Shown here piece after piece: positions 10,801 through 20,115 of a stretch of DNA of 64,000 nt. The stretch covers positions 124,001 to 188,000 of the forward strand of contig NZ_VWWL01000003.1 of the NCBI RefSeq assembly GCF_011752995.1, in the 5' to 3' direction. A program made the position numbers and the translations under genes. The notes below the pieces were generated by a model that worked only from the letters and a program-made list of their open reading frames with translations, was not told the DNA's origin and made no database searches. Origin of the DNA: Burkholderia sp. Ax-1724 (lineage in GTDB: Bacteria; Pseudomonadota; Gammaproteobacteria; Burkholderiales; Burkholderiaceae). The stretch's first letter is position 1, and every line of letters starts with the position of its first letter.

Positions 10801-11976
10801 GCCGTAGGCTTCGTGCTGCGCGGCCGGATTGCGCTGTTCGAGCGGCTGCGCGGCATCGCGCGCGTTTTCCCACGACTCGACGGCGTCCGGCAGTTCGAGG
10901 TTCGACACCGTGAAGCCCGCGAGCCCCGCCTTCGGACGCGCGCCACGGCCGGTCGCGCCTTCGTCGCGGATTTCGCCGCCCGCGCCGGTCGCGGCGCCCG
11001 GGAACGGCGAGATCGCGGTCGGGTGATTGTGCGTTTCGACCTTCATCAGCGTGTGCGTGAGCTCGACGCCGCGGCGGTAGTGCTCGGGCAAGCCGTTCGC
11101 GCCGGCTTCGGCCGGCGTGCGCGGGAACCAGCGCTCGGCCATGCCGCCCGCCATGATCGCCGAGTTGTCCGAATAGGCGACGATCGTGCCCTGCGGATTC
11201 AGCTTCTCGGTGTTGCGGATCATGTTGAACAGCGAAATGTCCTGCTTCTCGCCGTCGATGGTCCAGTCCGCGTTGAAGATCTTGTGGCGGCAGTGCTCGC
11301 TGTTGGCCTGCGCGAACATCATCAGTTCGACGTCGGTCGGGTTGCGGCCGAGCTTCGTGAAGGCGTCGACGAGGTAGTCGATTTCGTCGTCGGCGAGCGC
11401 GAGGCCCAGTTCCGCGTTGGCGTTTTCGAGCGCGGCGCGGCCCCGGCCGAGCACGTCGACGGTTTGCAGCGGCTTGGCCGGCAGTTCGTCGAACAGATGC
11501 AGCGCATGCTCGCGCGACGGCGCGACGCTCTCGGTCATGCGGTCGTGCAGCGCCGCGGCGACGGCCGCGCGCGCTTCGTCGGAGAGCGCCTTCTTGCCGC
11601 CGAGCAGGCCGCTTTTCAGCGTGACCGTGTACTCGACGCCGCGCTCGATGCGGCGCACCTGGGCGAGGCCGCACAGCTGCGCGATGTCGGTTGCCTTGCT
11701 GGCCCACGGCGACACGGTGCCGAAGCGCGGCACGACGAGGAAGGTCTCGACGGCGCCCCGCTCCTTGCCGGCTTCGAACGGATCGCCATAGTGCATCAGC
11801 GCCTCGACCTTCGCGCTGTCTTCAGCGGACAGTTCGGTCTGGGCGTTGACGAAGTGCAGATACTGGCCGCGCACGCCGGTGATATTCGCGTCGATGCGCG
11901 TCAGCGTTTCGAGCAGGCGGGTTTGACGGAAATCGGAAAGGGCCGAAGCGCCGGGGAAACACGAGAAGTGGGCCAT
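7894..11976 (-). CDS. purL: Phosphoribosylformylglycinamidine synthase (large fused form)
   Basis: Step 4 of purine biosynthesis: converts FGAR, glutamine and ATP to FGAM in the cytoplasm. The 1360-residue product is the single-chain proteobacterial form. It has an N-terminal PurS-like domain, a FGAM-synthase core with [15 protein letters not shown] and [19 protein letters not shown], and a C-terminal class I glutaminase with the nucleophile in GICNGCQMM and the His/Glu pair in SWHPQGWGE at the very end. [11 protein letters not shown] at 11976 is chosen; the frame extends 15 codons further to 12021 without family sequence. It is monocistronic, ending before the terminator at 7713-7740. Confidence 0.97.
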   Translation of the reverse strand: MAHFSCFPGASALSDFRQTRLLETLTRIDANITGVRGQYLHFVNAQTELSAEDSAKVEALMHYGDPFEAGKERGAVETFLVVPRFGTVSPWASKATDIAQLCGLAQVRRIERGVEYTVTLKSGLLGGKKALSDEARAAVAAALHDRMTESVAPSREHALHLFDELPAKPLQTVDVLGRGRAALENANAELGLALADDEIDYLVDAFTKLGRNPTDVELMMFAQANSEHCRHKIFNADWTIDGEKQDISLFNMIRNTEKLNPQGTIVAYSDNSAIMAGGMAERWFPRTPAEAGANGLPEHYRRGVELTHTLMKVETHNHPTAISPFPGAATGAGGEIRDEGATGRGARPKAGLAGFTVSNLELPDAVESWENARDAAQPLEQRNPAAQHEAYGRPDRIASPLQIMIDGPLGGAAFNNEFGRPNLGGYFRAYEQNVRGLVRGYHKPIMIAGGIGNISDQHTHKHDLPEGSLLIQIGGPGMRIGMGGGAASSMATGTNTAELDFDSVQRGNPEIERRAQEVINACWQLGEKNPILSIHDVGAGGLSNAFPEVVDGAGKGAVFELRKIQLEESGLSPREIWSNEAQERYVLAIAPADLPAFEAMCRRERCPFAVIGTATAERQLKLIDAEQSEAAHQPVDMPMEVLLGKPPRMHRDVRRIERKLEPVEVTGLALQDVAQSVLRHPTVASKSFLITIGDRSVGGTTARDQMVGPWQVPVADVAITTMDYAGFRGEAMTMSERTPLAVIDAPASGRMAVGEAITNIAAAPIASLDKLKLSANWMAACGAPGEDAALYDTVKAIGMELCPALGISIPVGKDSLSMRTRWEDRGVAKEVVAPVSLIISAFAPVEDVRRHLTPQLRRVADAGDSVLIAIDLGRGKHRLGGSILAQVTQQVGDTVPDVDDPEDLKRFFNAIQSLNRDGKLLAYHDRSDGGLWATVCEMAFAGHAGVSLNVDMLVLDANHESDYGDAKDWAKQTSGRREDRTIRALFNEELGGVIQVRAADRDAVLGALREHGLSACSHVIGKVNERDVIEVYRDAKKVYEAPRAELHRTWSEVSWRIARLRDNPACADAEYDTLLDAADPGIAPALSFDPAQDVAAPFVGKGARPRVAILREQGVNSHLETAYAFDRAGFDAHDVHMSDLLAGRANLADFAGAVACGGFSYGDTLGAGEGWAKTIRFNAQLADMFAAFFGRDDTFALGICNGCQMMSSLASMIPGAEAWPKFTRNKSEKFEARFSLVEVQASPSIFFAGMEGSRIPVAVAHGEGFADFSQQGDKSKVAVAMRYIDHRGEATEQYPFNPNGSPEGITSVTTADGRFTVLMPHTERVHRTVQMSWHPQGWGEIGTDASPWLRVFQNARRWLG

Positions 11977-12053
11977 GGGACTTGACGTTGCGTCGCTCAA
12001 TGATGCCGGAGAGTCGCGCATGCAGGCGACGTGAGGCGGAAAGGAAGTCCGGG

Positions 12054-12059
12054 ATTATA
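12054..12059 (-). promoter_or_regulatory. Perfect -10 box (TATAAT) upstream of purL
   Basis: Minus-strand TATAAT, 78 bp upstream of the purL start in otherwise very GC-rich DNA. No good -35 stands 17 bp upstream, so activator dependence is possible. Confidence 0.4.
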
Positions 12060-12265
12060 CCCCGGGAACGGGCGTCCAGCGGGCTTCGGCGCACGCGCGA
12101 AGCGCGCCGCGCGGTGCCGTGCGCGTCGCCGCGCCGGCGGTTTGGCTGCTATCATTCGCCCTTTCACCCGATCGGCGCGCGAACGAGGTCTCACGCGGTA
12201 GCGCGCCGCATGTCACGCCCAACGGGAAGGCGCGCGAGCGGCCCGTCGGCACATCGAATCAGAGC

Positions 12266-13561
12266 ATGGATGTCATCGTCATTGGCGGCGGGATAGCGGG
12301 CGTCGCCACCGCCTATCACCTGCGCGCGGCCGGCCACCGCGTCTGCGTCGTCGAACGGCACGCGACCGTCGCGCAAGGCGCCACTTACGGACAAGGCGGC
12401 ACCGTGCTGCCCACGCCGCTCGACGTCTGGTTCGGCCCGACCTTCATGGCCAGCCGCCACAACGCGAAAAACGGCGTGATCAGCAAGACCGGCTTCAACG
12501 GGCCCGCGCGGCAGTTCGTCAAGCGGCTCGCCGAGCTTCAGGAACCCGAGGCGTTCGCGCGCCAGTACGCGCTGCTGCGCCCGCTGATCGAAGCCTCGCG
12601 CGAATCGATGGCCGACGTGGAAGCGCGCTTCGGGCTCGAATTCGAACAGGCAAGCGGACTGCTTTACCTCGTGCGCGCCGCTCACGAATGGGAGCAGAAC
12701 GCAACCGCGTTCGATCTGCTGCGCCGGTTCGAGGTGCCGCATCACGTGCTGACACCAGCCGAATGCGCGGCCTTCGAGCATGCGGTGCCGACCGAGCCGG
12801 CATTCGCGGGCGGCGTGCTGTTCGAGCACGAGCGCACCGCGAACTGCCCGCTCTTCGCCAAGCTCGTCAAACAGACTCTCGATATCGAGGGCAGCGTGCA
12901 GTTCATGCTGGGCCGCGAAGTCTCGGCGATCCGCCTCGAAAGCCAGCGCGCGACGGTCGAACTCACGCCGCGCGACGACGCGCTGCGCGCGCGCGAAGTC
13001 GACGTGGTGCATGCCGACGCGGTCGTGGTCGCGGCCGGCCACGGCAGCCTCGCGCTGCTCGAGCGCGCGGGCCTGCGGCTGCCGCTGCATGCGCTGCGCA
13101 TCCATACGCTCGTCGCGCCGATCGCGCACGAGGAATGCGCGCCGCACGTCGCGATCGTCGACGCGGTCAAGCGCATCGGCATCAGCCGCATGAACCATCG
13201 GCTGCGCGTTGCCGGCGGCGCGGTGCTGCAAGGCGCGAGCCAGCTCGACAAGCCGCTCGGCGAGGCGCTGACCAGTGAGGCGCTCGCGCTGCTCGGCCAG
13301 GCGACGCACGACTGGATTCCGGGCGCCGCACGGATTTCGGCGGCACTGCCGTGGGAAGGCGTGAAGCTGCTGTCGCCGGATGGCTTGCCGGTGATCGGCA
13401 ACGCGCTGCATCCGCGTCTGTTCGTCAACGCCGGACATGGGCCGGCGGGCTGGGGGCTGGCCTGGGGCTCGGGCCGGCTCGTCGCCGATCTGATGACGGA
13501 GCAGGCGTCGGCGCTTCCGCCGGAAACGCTCGCGGCGTTGCGGCCGGAGCGGTTTCAGTAA
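12266..13561 (+). CDS. FAD-dependent D-amino-acid dehydrogenase / oxidoreductase (DadA-like)
   Basis: DAO-family flavoprotein that probably oxidises a D-amino acid or another amine and passes electrons to the respiratory chain. The 431-residue protein opens with the dinucleotide-binding motif VIVIGGGIAGVATAYHL, then ERHATVAQGATYGQGG, and closes with LPVIGNALHPRLFVNAGHG and GWGLAWGSGRLVADLM, the second FAD-contacting segment typical of DadA. The start at 12266 gives a standard N-terminus; 49 further upstream codons are open but unlike the family. It is divergent from purL. Substrate specificity is not visible. Confidence 0.88.
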   Translation: MDVIVIGGGIAGVATAYHLRAAGHRVCVVERHATVAQGATYGQGGTVLPTPLDVWFGPTFMASRHNAKNGVISKTGFNGPARQFVKRLAELQEPEAFARQYALLRPLIEASRESMADVEARFGLEFEQASGLLYLVRAAHEWEQNATAFDLLRRFEVPHHVLTPAECAAFEHAVPTEPAFAGGVLFEHERTANCPLFAKLVKQTLDIEGSVQFMLGREVSAIRLESQRATVELTPRDDALRAREVDVVHADAVVVAAGHGSLALLERAGLRLPLHALRIHTLVAPIAHEECAPHVAIVDAVKRIGISRMNHRLRVAGGAVLQGASQLDKPLGEALTSEALALLGQATHDWIPGAARISAALPWEGVKLLSPDGLPVIGNALHPRLFVNAGHGPAGWGLAWGSGRLVADLMTEQASALPPETLAALRPERFQ

Positions 13562-13947
13562 AGCTCGTGCCAGGACGCGTGGGGCTGGCGGCGGTTCTTG
13601 CCGGTTTCTGGCGTTTTGCTAGTTCTTGGCGTTTTGACTTCCGGCGTTTTGAGTTCCAACGCCGGCAGGCCGGTTTCTCCCTCCGGCTATGTCGCGACAA
13701 GACGCGCTCAAGGCGTGACGGTCCATGCGGTCGCGATACCTCGATCAAGGCAGAGGGCTTATCCGCTGACTCATCGCACCGACTCATTGGCGCACGCCCG
13801 CACCGCTTGCGCCGCTCGCATGCCGGGCGTTCCGCCGCGCACGCGGCGACGTCGCCACACAGCACGCGCCCATCGACACGACATCGGCACTACCATAGCG
13901 ATTCCCAAGCCTGCCCGCCTCGCCGCGGGCGCACCGCCGGATTCGCC
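13562..13947. other. Intergenic region with short direct repeats
   Basis: About 385 bp with no convincing gene. It contains three copies of GGCGTTTTG at 13610, 13628 and 13643, embedded in a locally T-rich stretch unlike its surroundings. No terminator hairpin was found. Confidence 0.45.
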
Positions 13948-15765
13948 ATGACAGACGCAGAAAACTCGCTACCCACGTTTCTCGGTCCGTTGACCGCCCC
14001 GCCCCATCGCGCGCTGCCACTACTCACGCTGAACGATCTGCGGATCGCCGAATCGCAGGCCGCCGCCGCGCTGCCCGAGCACACGCTGATGGCGCGCGCG
14101 GGTCACGCCGCCGCACGCTTCCTGCTCGAACGGATCGCCGCCGACACGTCGGTGACGAAATCGCAGCAACGTGTCTGGTTGATCGCCGGCCCCGGCAACA
14201 ACGGCGGCGACGCGCTGGTTGTAGCAACAGAGTTGCACAAGGCTGGCGTCACCGTGGAGCTCTGCATGCCGGTCGAGGTGAAGCCGGCCGACGCGCGCTG
14301 GGCGCTCGACCTCGCGCGCGCCGCCGGCGTGCCGATCAGCGCGGCGCCGCCCGCCTCGCTCGATGGCTATGGCTGGCTCGTCGACGGCATGTTCGGCATC
14401 GGCCTCGCGCGGCCGCTCGATGGCGTGTTCGCGAGCGTCGCGCGTCTGCTGTCGCAACGCAGCGCGACGCGTCCGACGCACGGCATCGTGCTTGCGCTCG
14501 ACGTGCCGAGCGGCCTCGATGGCGACACCGGTACGGTGGTCGGCGGCAGCGGCGCAGCGACTGTCCGCGCGACGCACACGATCACGTTCATCGGCGCGAA
14601 GCCGGGACTTTTCACCGCGCAAGGCCGCGACCTCGCCGGCCATCTGATGCTCGCGCCGATCGGCTTGGGCAGAGGGGTCGATGGTGGTGGCAATGGCGAT
14701 GCGAGTGGGGCTGTCACTGACGCGAACAGTGATGCGGACCACGCTGCGAGTCGCGCTATGGGACACGCGGCGAGCGGCAGTACGAATCACGGTGCAAGCG
14801 GCGGTGTGGAAAGCGGCACGGGCAGCGACACAAGCAACGATACGAGCAACGGCAACGCCATCAACAGCACAAACAGCCGCCCCCTCAGCACCCCGCTCGC
14901 CGCCATCCGGCTGAACGCGCCCGACCTCTTCGGCACCTTCATGCCGCCGCGCGACTTCGCGACCCACAAGGGCACGTTCGGCAGCCTCGCAGTGGTCGGC
15001 GGCGACACCGGCATGTGCGGCGCGGCGATCCTCGCGGCGCGCGCCGCGCTCTACGCGGGCGCGGGCAAGGTCCACGTCGCGCTGCTCGGCGACGGCGCAC
15101 CGCCCTACGATCCACCGCATCCCGAACTGATGCTGCACGCACCCGACACACTGCCGCTCGACACAATGGACGCGCTCGCGATCGGCTGCGGCATGGGGCA
15201 ACGCGAACGCGCGACGCAAGTGCTGCGCGACGTGCTGCAACTCGACGTGCCGAAGCTTCTCGATGCCGACGCGCTGAACCTGATCGCACAAGACCCCGCA
15301 CTTGCCGCCGCAGTGGCCGCGCGCGGCGCGCAAGGCGATCCCTGCATCCTGACGCCGCATCCGCTCGAAGCAGCACGCCTTCTCGGCAGCGACGCGCCCG
15401 CCGTGCAGCGCGACCGCCTTGTCGCCGCACGCGCGCTCGCCGCGCGCCTCGCGAGCGTAGTCGTGCTGAAGGGCGTCGGCACGATCGTCGCGGCGCCGGA
15501 CGGCCGCCTCGCGATCAACCCGAGCGGCAACGCCGCGCTCGCGTCGGGCGGCACCGGCGACGTGCTCGGCGGCATCATCGGCGCTTTGCTGGCACAGCAT
15601 CTGCCGCGCTATGAAGCGGCGCTCGCGGGCGTCTATCTGCACGGCCTCGCCGCCGACATGCTGACCGCGCAAGGCCGCGGCCCCGCGGGTCTGACGGCCG
15701 GCGAACTCGCGCCGATGGTGCGCGAATTGATCAACCGGTTGTTCTATCCGCCGACGGTTGCATGA
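13948..15765 (+). CDS. nnr: Bifunctional NAD(P)H-hydrate epimerase / ADP-dependent NAD(P)H-hydrate dehydratase
   Basis: Repairs hydrated NADH/NADPH: the N-terminal domain epimerises R and S hydrates and the C-terminal domain dehydrates the S form with ADP. The 605-residue protein has the YjeF_N motif AGPGNNGGDALV near residue 79, GFGIGL-like MFGIGLARPL and ALDVPSGLDGDTG. The ribokinase-like half has GGDTGMCGAAILAARAALYAGAGKVHV, ILTPHPLEAARLL and the active-site ASGGTGDVLGGI. Between the domains (about residues 240-315) is an inserted run rich in Gly, Ser, Thr, Asn, Asp and Ala that ordinary family members lack. Start at 13948 is the first family-like Met. Confidence 0.94.
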   Translation: MTDAENSLPTFLGPLTAPPHRALPLLTLNDLRIAESQAAAALPEHTLMARAGHAAARFLLERIAADTSVTKSQQRVWLIAGPGNNGGDALVVATELHKAGVTVELCMPVEVKPADARWALDLARAAGVPISAAPPASLDGYGWLVDGMFGIGLARPLDGVFASVARLLSQRSATRPTHGIVLALDVPSGLDGDTGTVVGGSGAATVRATHTITFIGAKPGLFTAQGRDLAGHLMLAPIGLGRGVDGGGNGDASGAVTDANSDADHAASRAMGHAASGSTNHGASGGVESGTGSDTSNDTSNGNAINSTNSRPLSTPLAAIRLNAPDLFGTFMPPRDFATHKGTFGSLAVVGGDTGMCGAAILAARAALYAGAGKVHVALLGDGAPPYDPPHPELMLHAPDTLPLDTMDALAIGCGMGQRERATQVLRDVLQLDVPKLLDADALNLIAQDPALAAAVAARGAQGDPCILTPHPLEAARLLGSDAPAVQRDRLVAARALAARLASVVVLKGVGTIVAAPDGRLAINPSGNAALASGGTGDVLGGIIGALLAQHLPRYEAALAGVYLHGLAADMLTAQGRGPAGLTAGELAPMVRELINRLFYPPTVA

Positions 15766-16286
15766 TGGGGACATGAGGCGGGCATAAAGCGGGCGTGAAT
15801 CGGGCATGAAGCGCGAGCGATGTGCGCTTCATGCGGAGATCGTGTGTGCCGGAATTGCGCTGACCGATCGCAAGTCTGTCGCGTCGAGCGCTGGCGACCG
15901 GTTTTCGCTTTGAGCCTTCGCTTTGAGCATTTTCGCCCCCAGCCTTTACACCAACGCCCGCACCACTCATCCCAACCTTTGCGTTCGCGCTCAAGGCACT
16001 GCAGCCCGTCACGCATCCCCGCTATACTGGCTGTCTGCGCCGCGTGCCGGATCGATCGCACAGGGTGACGAAATTCAGCGCTCGCATGCATCGCACTTTC
16101 GCGAGATTCATGCAATCCACGCAATTCGCGAGCTTGCAAGGCTGACGGGCATTGACCGCACACTGGCCGCCGCCCTCACCCGACGAACCCGGCCGCGCGG
16201 CATCGCTCTGACTGCATCGCCGCATCACTCTCGGCCGCGCTTCAGGCGCGCGCCTTTTCCTCGTGCCCCTTGGTTAGACGGACGCT
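15766..16286. other. Intergenic region upstream of pgi
   Basis: About 520 bp. Its left end holds imperfect short repeats of a GCGGGCATAA/GCGGGCGTGA type (15777-15815). A TATACT -10-like box stands at 16023-16028 without a good -35. ORFs crossing it on both strands look like mirror frames. It presumably contains the pgi promoter and a long 5' leader. Confidence 0.4.
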
Positions 16287-17909
16287 ATGACCCAGAACTC
16301 GCTCCCCTCCTGGTCCTCGCTGCAGACGCATTACGAGAAGATTCGCGATGCGCATCTGCGCGACTGGTTCGCCCCCGAGAACGATCCCGCCCCCACTCGC
16401 GCCGAGCGCTTCACGTTCGGCGGCGGCGGTCTCGCGGCCGATTTCTCGAAACACCGCATCACCGACGAAACCCTGAAACTGCTCGTGCAGCTCGCGCGCG
16501 AAGCCGGCGTCGAAAAGCGCCGCGACGCGATGTTCGCCGGCGAGGCGGTGAACCCGACCGAAGGCCGCGCCGCGCTGCACACCGCCTTGCGCGCCACCGA
16601 TCCGAACGCGCCGTTCTTCGCCGAGGTACAGGCCGAGCGCGCCAAAATGGCCGCCTTCGCCGAGCAGGTGCGCAACGGCCAGTGGACCGGCTATACCGGC
16701 AAGCGGATTCGCCACGTCGTGAACATCGGCATCGGCGGCTCGGACCTCGGACCGAAGATGGTCGTGCACGCGCTGCATCATCTCGCGACGCCCGAGATCG
16801 ACACGCACTTCGTGTCGAACGTCGACGGCGCCGATCTCTACAACGTGATGCAGCAGATCGATCCCGAAGAAACGCTCGCGATCATCGTCTCCAAGACCTT
16901 CACGACGCTCGAAACGATGACCAACGCGCGCTCGCTGCGCGACTGGTTCGTCGAGAAAGGCTGCCCGGAAAGCGCGCTCGCAAAGCATTTCGTCGGCGTG
17001 TCGGCCAATACGGCGGAAGTGGTCAGGTTCGGCATTGCGAAAGAGAACGTGTTCTCGATGTGGGACTGGGTCGGCGGCCGCTATTCGCTGTGGTCGGCCG
17101 TGGGTCTGTCGATCATGATCGCGGTCGGCCCGCGGCAGTTCGACGAACTGCTCGCCGGCGCCAACGAGATGGACCAGCATTTCCGCAGCGCGCCGCTCGA
17201 AAAGAACCTGCCGGTGCTGCTCGGCATGATCGGCATCTGGTATCGCAACTTCTTCGGCTCGCAAAGCTATCTCGTTGCGCCGTATTCGGAAGCGCTGCAT
17301 TTCCTGCCCTCGTATCTGCAGCAGCTCGAAATGGAAAGCAACGGCAAGTCCGCGCGGCTCGACGGCGCGATGGTCGACTATCCGACCTCGGCCGTCACGT
17401 GGGGCGAACCGGGCACGAACGGTCAGCACGCGTTCTTCCAGATGCTGCACCAGGGCCCGACGATCGTGCCGATCGATTTCATCGCGGTGTTGACGCCCGA
17501 GCATCCGCTTGCGAGCCATCATCCGAAACTGCTCGCGAACTGCTTCGCGCAGAGCGAAGCGCTGATGCTCGGCCGTACGCTCGACGAAGCGAAGAAGGTG
17601 GCCGGCCCGGACAAGCCCGAACTCGCGCCGCACCTCACGTTCCCCGGCAACCGTCCGACCGCGACGCTGCTCGTCGATGCGCTCACCGCGCGCACGCTCG
17701 GCGCGTTGATCGCGCTCTACGAGCATAAGGTGCTCGTGCAGGCCTCGGTGTGGAACATCAATCCGTTCGATCAGTGGGGCGTCGAGCTGGGCAAGATTCT
17801 CGGCAAGGTCGTCGAGGCCGATCTGGGCGCGGCGAGCGCCGACGTGAAGCAGCATGATTCGTCGACGTCGGCGTTGATCGCACGGGCGCGCGCGGCGTTG
17901 AAGCGCTGA
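16287..17909 (+). CDS. pgi: Glucose-6-phosphate isomerase
   Basis: Interconverts glucose-6-phosphate and fructose-6-phosphate in the cytoplasm. In organisms that lack phosphofructokinase, as many Burkholderiaceae do, it serves mainly gluconeogenesis and the Entner-Doudoroff cycle. The 540-residue product is full length. It has the SIS-domain phosphate-binding loop [22 protein letters not shown], signature one [12 protein letters not shown] with the catalytic region, and signature two [10 protein letters not shown] near the C-terminus. It appears monocistronic, with a hairpin terminator about 100 bp downstream. Confidence 0.98.
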   Translation: MTQNSLPSWSSLQTHYEKIRDAHLRDWFAPENDPAPTRAERFTFGGGGLAADFSKHRITDETLKLLVQLAREAGVEKRRDAMFAGEAVNPTEGRAALHTALRATDPNAPFFAEVQAERAKMAAFAEQVRNGQWTGYTGKRIRHVVNIGIGGSDLGPKMVVHALHHLATPEIDTHFVSNVDGADLYNVMQQIDPEETLAIIVSKTFTTLETMTNARSLRDWFVEKGCPESALAKHFVGVSANTAEVVRFGIAKENVFSMWDWVGGRYSLWSAVGLSIMIAVGPRQFDELLAGANEMDQHFRSAPLEKNLPVLLGMIGIWYRNFFGSQSYLVAPYSEALHFLPSYLQQLEMESNGKSARLDGAMVDYPTSAVTWGEPGTNGQHAFFQMLHQGPTIVPIDFIAVLTPEHPLASHHPKLLANCFAQSEALMLGRTLDEAKKVAGPDKPELAPHLTFPGNRPTATLLVDALTARTLGALIALYEHKVLVQASVWNINPFDQWGVELGKILGKVVEADLGAASADVKQHDSSTSALIARARAALKR

Positions 17910-18011
17910 AGTATCGGGCGTGGATGGCGTGGGGTTCGGTGCGAGTGCGAGTGCGAACATCATGCGCTCGGGCCACGCGCCGCGAAGCGGATACACGTCC
18001 TGAAGCGGAAT

Positions 18012-18045
18012 AACAAAGCGGGCTGCTATAGCCCGCTTTGTTTTT
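18012..18045. terminator. Rho-independent terminator between pgi and ybbA
   Basis: Twelve-base-pair stem AACAAAGCGGGC / GCCCGCTTTGTT with a 7-base loop followed by T residues. It serves pgi on the plus strand and can also stop the convergent ybbA transcript. Confidence 0.88.
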
Positions 18046-18085
18046 GCATCGACCGCCTTCGGGTCCGGTTACGCCGATGCGCGGC

Positions 18086-18772
18086 TCACGCCAGCCGCCC
18101 CGCTTCGATCGTCACCGTCGTGTCGCAACGGCGCGCGAGTTCGATATCGTGCGTGACGAGCACGAGCGTCGCGCCGTTCGCGCGATTCATCTCGAACATC
18201 AGATCGATCACCGCGTGGCCGGTGGCGGCGTCGAGGCTGCCGGTCGGTTCGTCGGCGAACAGGATGGCCGGATGCGTGACGAACGCGCGCGCGAGCGCGA
18301 CGCGCTGCTGCTCGCCGCCCGACAGGAGCTTCGGATAATGACCGGTACGCTGCCCGAGCCCTACCTGTTCGAGCAGATGACGCGCACGCGCCGCGGCCTC
18401 GCGCGTGCCGATGCCGCCTTGCAGTTCGAGCGGCAACGTGACGTTTTCGAGCGCGGTCAGATGCGGCATCAACTGGAACGACTGGAACACGAAACCGACC
18501 GAGCCGCTGCGCAGCGCGGCGCGCTCGTCCTCGCTCAATTCGGTGAGTTCGCGGCCAAGCAGCCGAACCGAGCCCGAACTCGCGCTGTCCAATCCCGCGA
18601 GCAAGCCGAGCAGCGTAGACTTGCCCGAGCCGGATGCACCGACGATCGCCACGCTGCTGCCGGCGTCGATGGCAAGATCGATGTCGTCGAGAATCGTCAG
18701 TTCGCCCGTCGCATCCTTAACCCTCTTGCACAAACCCCGCACTTCAATGACTGGATCAGTTCTGTTTGGCAT
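18086..18772 (-). CDS. ybbA: ABC transporter ATP-binding protein, YbbA/LolD type
   Basis: ATPase subunit of the MacB/LolD/FtsE class, which powers FtsX-like permeases. The 228-residue protein shows Walker A GASGSGKST, Q-loop FVFQSFQLM, signature LSGGEQQRVALARA, Walker B ILFADEPTGSLD and the switch His in LVTHD. MPNRTDPVIEV at 18772 is chosen; an upstream ATG at 18802 would add ten residues. It is divergent from the tesA-like gene, as in E. coli where ybbA and tesA are head to head. No permease gene (ybbP) follows: pgi, in convergent orientation, is next, so the partner must be encoded elsewhere or be lost. Confidence 0.9.
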   Translation of the reverse strand: MPNRTDPVIEVRGLCKRVKDATGELTILDDIDLAIDAGSSVAIVGASGSGKSTLLGLLAGLDSASSGSVRLLGRELTELSEDERAALRSGSVGFVFQSFQLMPHLTALENVTLPLELQGGIGTREAAARARHLLEQVGLGQRTGHYPKLLSGGEQQRVALARAFVTHPAILFADEPTGSLDAATGHAVIDLMFEMNRANGATLVLVTHDIELARRCDTTVTIEAGRLA

Positions 18773-19475
18773 GGTGAAGCGTAGGTTGAAAGTGCGCGCC
18801 ATCGCCCCTCGCGCCGCGGCGCTGACTGCGGCATTCGGCGCGACCCTGATGGCTGCCGCCGTGTTTTCGATGTCCTCGCCGGTGCATGCGGCCAATGCAC
18901 CGGAACCCGCGAAGCCCGTGATCGTCGTGCTCGGCGACAGCATCTCCGCCGAATACGGCCTGCCTCGCGACACGGGCTGGGTTGCGTTGATGCGCCAGCG
19001 TCTCGCCGAAAAGCGCATCGATTATAGCGTTGCCAATGCAAGCATCAGCGGCGACACCACGAGCGGTGGACGGGCGCGCATGCCCGAGCTGATGCTGCGT
19101 CTGAAGCCGAGCATCGTGATCGTCGAGCTCGGCGCCAACGACGCCTTGCGCGGCGTGCCGCTCTCCACGACCGCGGACAACCTGCGCACGATCATCGAAC
19201 AGGCGCAGCAGGGTCACGCGAAGGTCGTGCTGATCGGCATGTACGTCCCACCCAATTACGGCCCCGACTACACGCAGAAGTTCCATGGTCTGTACGGCCA
19301 GCTGTCGAAGGAGTTTAACGTGCCGCTCGTGCCGTTTTTGCTCGCCGGCATCGCGGACAAACCGGAGATGTTCCAGGCCGACCAGATTCATCCGGCGGTG
19401 CAGGCACAGCCCCTGCTACTCAACAACGTGTGGCCCGCTGTCAAGCCACTCCTTCGCACAAGTTCGCCGCACTGA
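18771..19475 (+). CDS. tesA: Periplasmic GDSL esterase / thioesterase I-lysophospholipase (TesA-like)
   Basis: SGNH hydrolase acting on acyl esters or thioesters in the periplasm. The 234-residue precursor has a signal peptide ending near VHAANA (about residue 42). The nucleophile is Ser57 in VVLGDSISAEYGL; GANDALRG supplies the block III Asn, and DQIHPAVQ the catalytic Asp-x-x-His. The start at 18771 shares CATG with the oppositely read ybbA start, so the two 5' regions overlap and each promoter must lie inside the other gene. Other in-frame ATGs lie further upstream (for example 18747), but this one gives the cleanest signal peptide. Confidence 0.9.
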   Translation: MVKRRLKVRAIAPRAAALTAAFGATLMAAAVFSMSSPVHAANAPEPAKPVIVVLGDSISAEYGLPRDTGWVALMRQRLAEKRIDYSVANASISGDTTSGGRARMPELMLRLKPSIVIVELGANDALRGVPLSTTADNLRTIIEQAQQGHAKVVLIGMYVPPNYGPDYTQKFHGLYGQLSKEFNVPLVPFLLAGIADKPEMFQADQIHPAVQAQPLLLNNVWPAVKPLLRTSSPH

Positions 19476-19592
19476 AAACTGCCAACGACTTGTTTCCGGA
19501 ACTTGGGGAACACGGATCGCCGGAGTCGTCCCGATACTCCCGCAATCCCGTGCGACCCGGCTCGCTTCCCGAGCGACTCCTGAGGAGATAAC

Positions 19593-19934
19593 GTGAAATA
19601 TCTACCGTTAATCGCTTTGACCGTTGCCCTTTCGGCCTGTGCCGCCCAACCGCCGGCCGACGTTCAATCCGTCGGCCAAAGCCAGCAGCCGCCCGGCGCC
19701 GTCGCCAGCTGCATCGCGCAGAAATGGGCGGACGCTTCGCAACAACAGGTGGTCTCGCAAAACACCCTCGCCAACGACCAGGCCGTGGACGTCTACGTGC
19801 CGGGCCAGCAGCCGCCTAACGGCGCGGCCGCGGTGGTGCGTCCGTCGTACAGCGGCAAGGGCACGTGGGTCGGTTTCCGCTCCAATGGCGCGGCCGGCAG
19901 CGAGGCCACCGGCGCGATCAGCGGATGTTTGTGA
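19593..19934 (+). CDS. Small putative lipoprotein, unknown function
   Basis: A 113-residue protein with a lipoprotein signal peptide: MKYLPLIALTVALSAC carries an LSAC lipobox with Cys16 as the predicted lipidated residue. The mature part is Gln/Pro/Ala-rich at first, then has two cysteines (SCIAQKW and GCL at the C-terminus) that could form a disulfide. AGGAGA lies eight bases before the start, a strong ribosome site. It resembles short conserved lipoproteins seen in Burkholderia genomes, but I cannot name a function. A terminator follows at 20021. Confidence 0.8.
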   Translation: MKYLPLIALTVALSACAAQPPADVQSVGQSQQPPGAVASCIAQKWADASQQQVVSQNTLANDQAVDVYVPGQQPPNGAAAVVRPSYSGKGTWVGFRSNGAAGSEATGAISGCL

Positions 19935-20020
19935 GGTGAGGCTGTAAGGTGACGCTATGACGGGGATGAGGCCGCGCGTTGCGTGACTCACCGTGCATGC
20001 TTCCCGCGCTATCGGCCAAT

Positions 20021-20050
20021 GAAAAAGCCCCGCGATTGCGGGGCTTTTTC
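20021..20050. terminator. Rho-independent terminator, bidirectional
   Basis: Stem GAAAAAGCCCCGC / GCGGGGCTTTTTC with a 4-base loop, near-perfect inverted repeat. It is convergent between the lipoprotein gene (plus) and ppiD (minus). Confidence 0.92.
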
Positions 20051-20115
20051 GTAGGTGCAAAACGCTGCGGGGCGCTTTGCTGTGCTTCGTTTTGCTTTGC
20101 CCTGGCGAGCGCCGC

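Noticed and set aside
7753..11985. 1410-codon plus-strand ORF opposite purL
   Set aside because: Mirror frame of a high-GC gene: Arg/Ala/His-rich, no family sequence, while the minus frame encodes a complete PurL.
13607..13655. Regulatory repeats (three GGCGTTTTG copies)
   Set aside because: Uneven spacing (18 and 15 bp), no dyad symmetry and no promoter nearby; left as a note in the intergenic entry.
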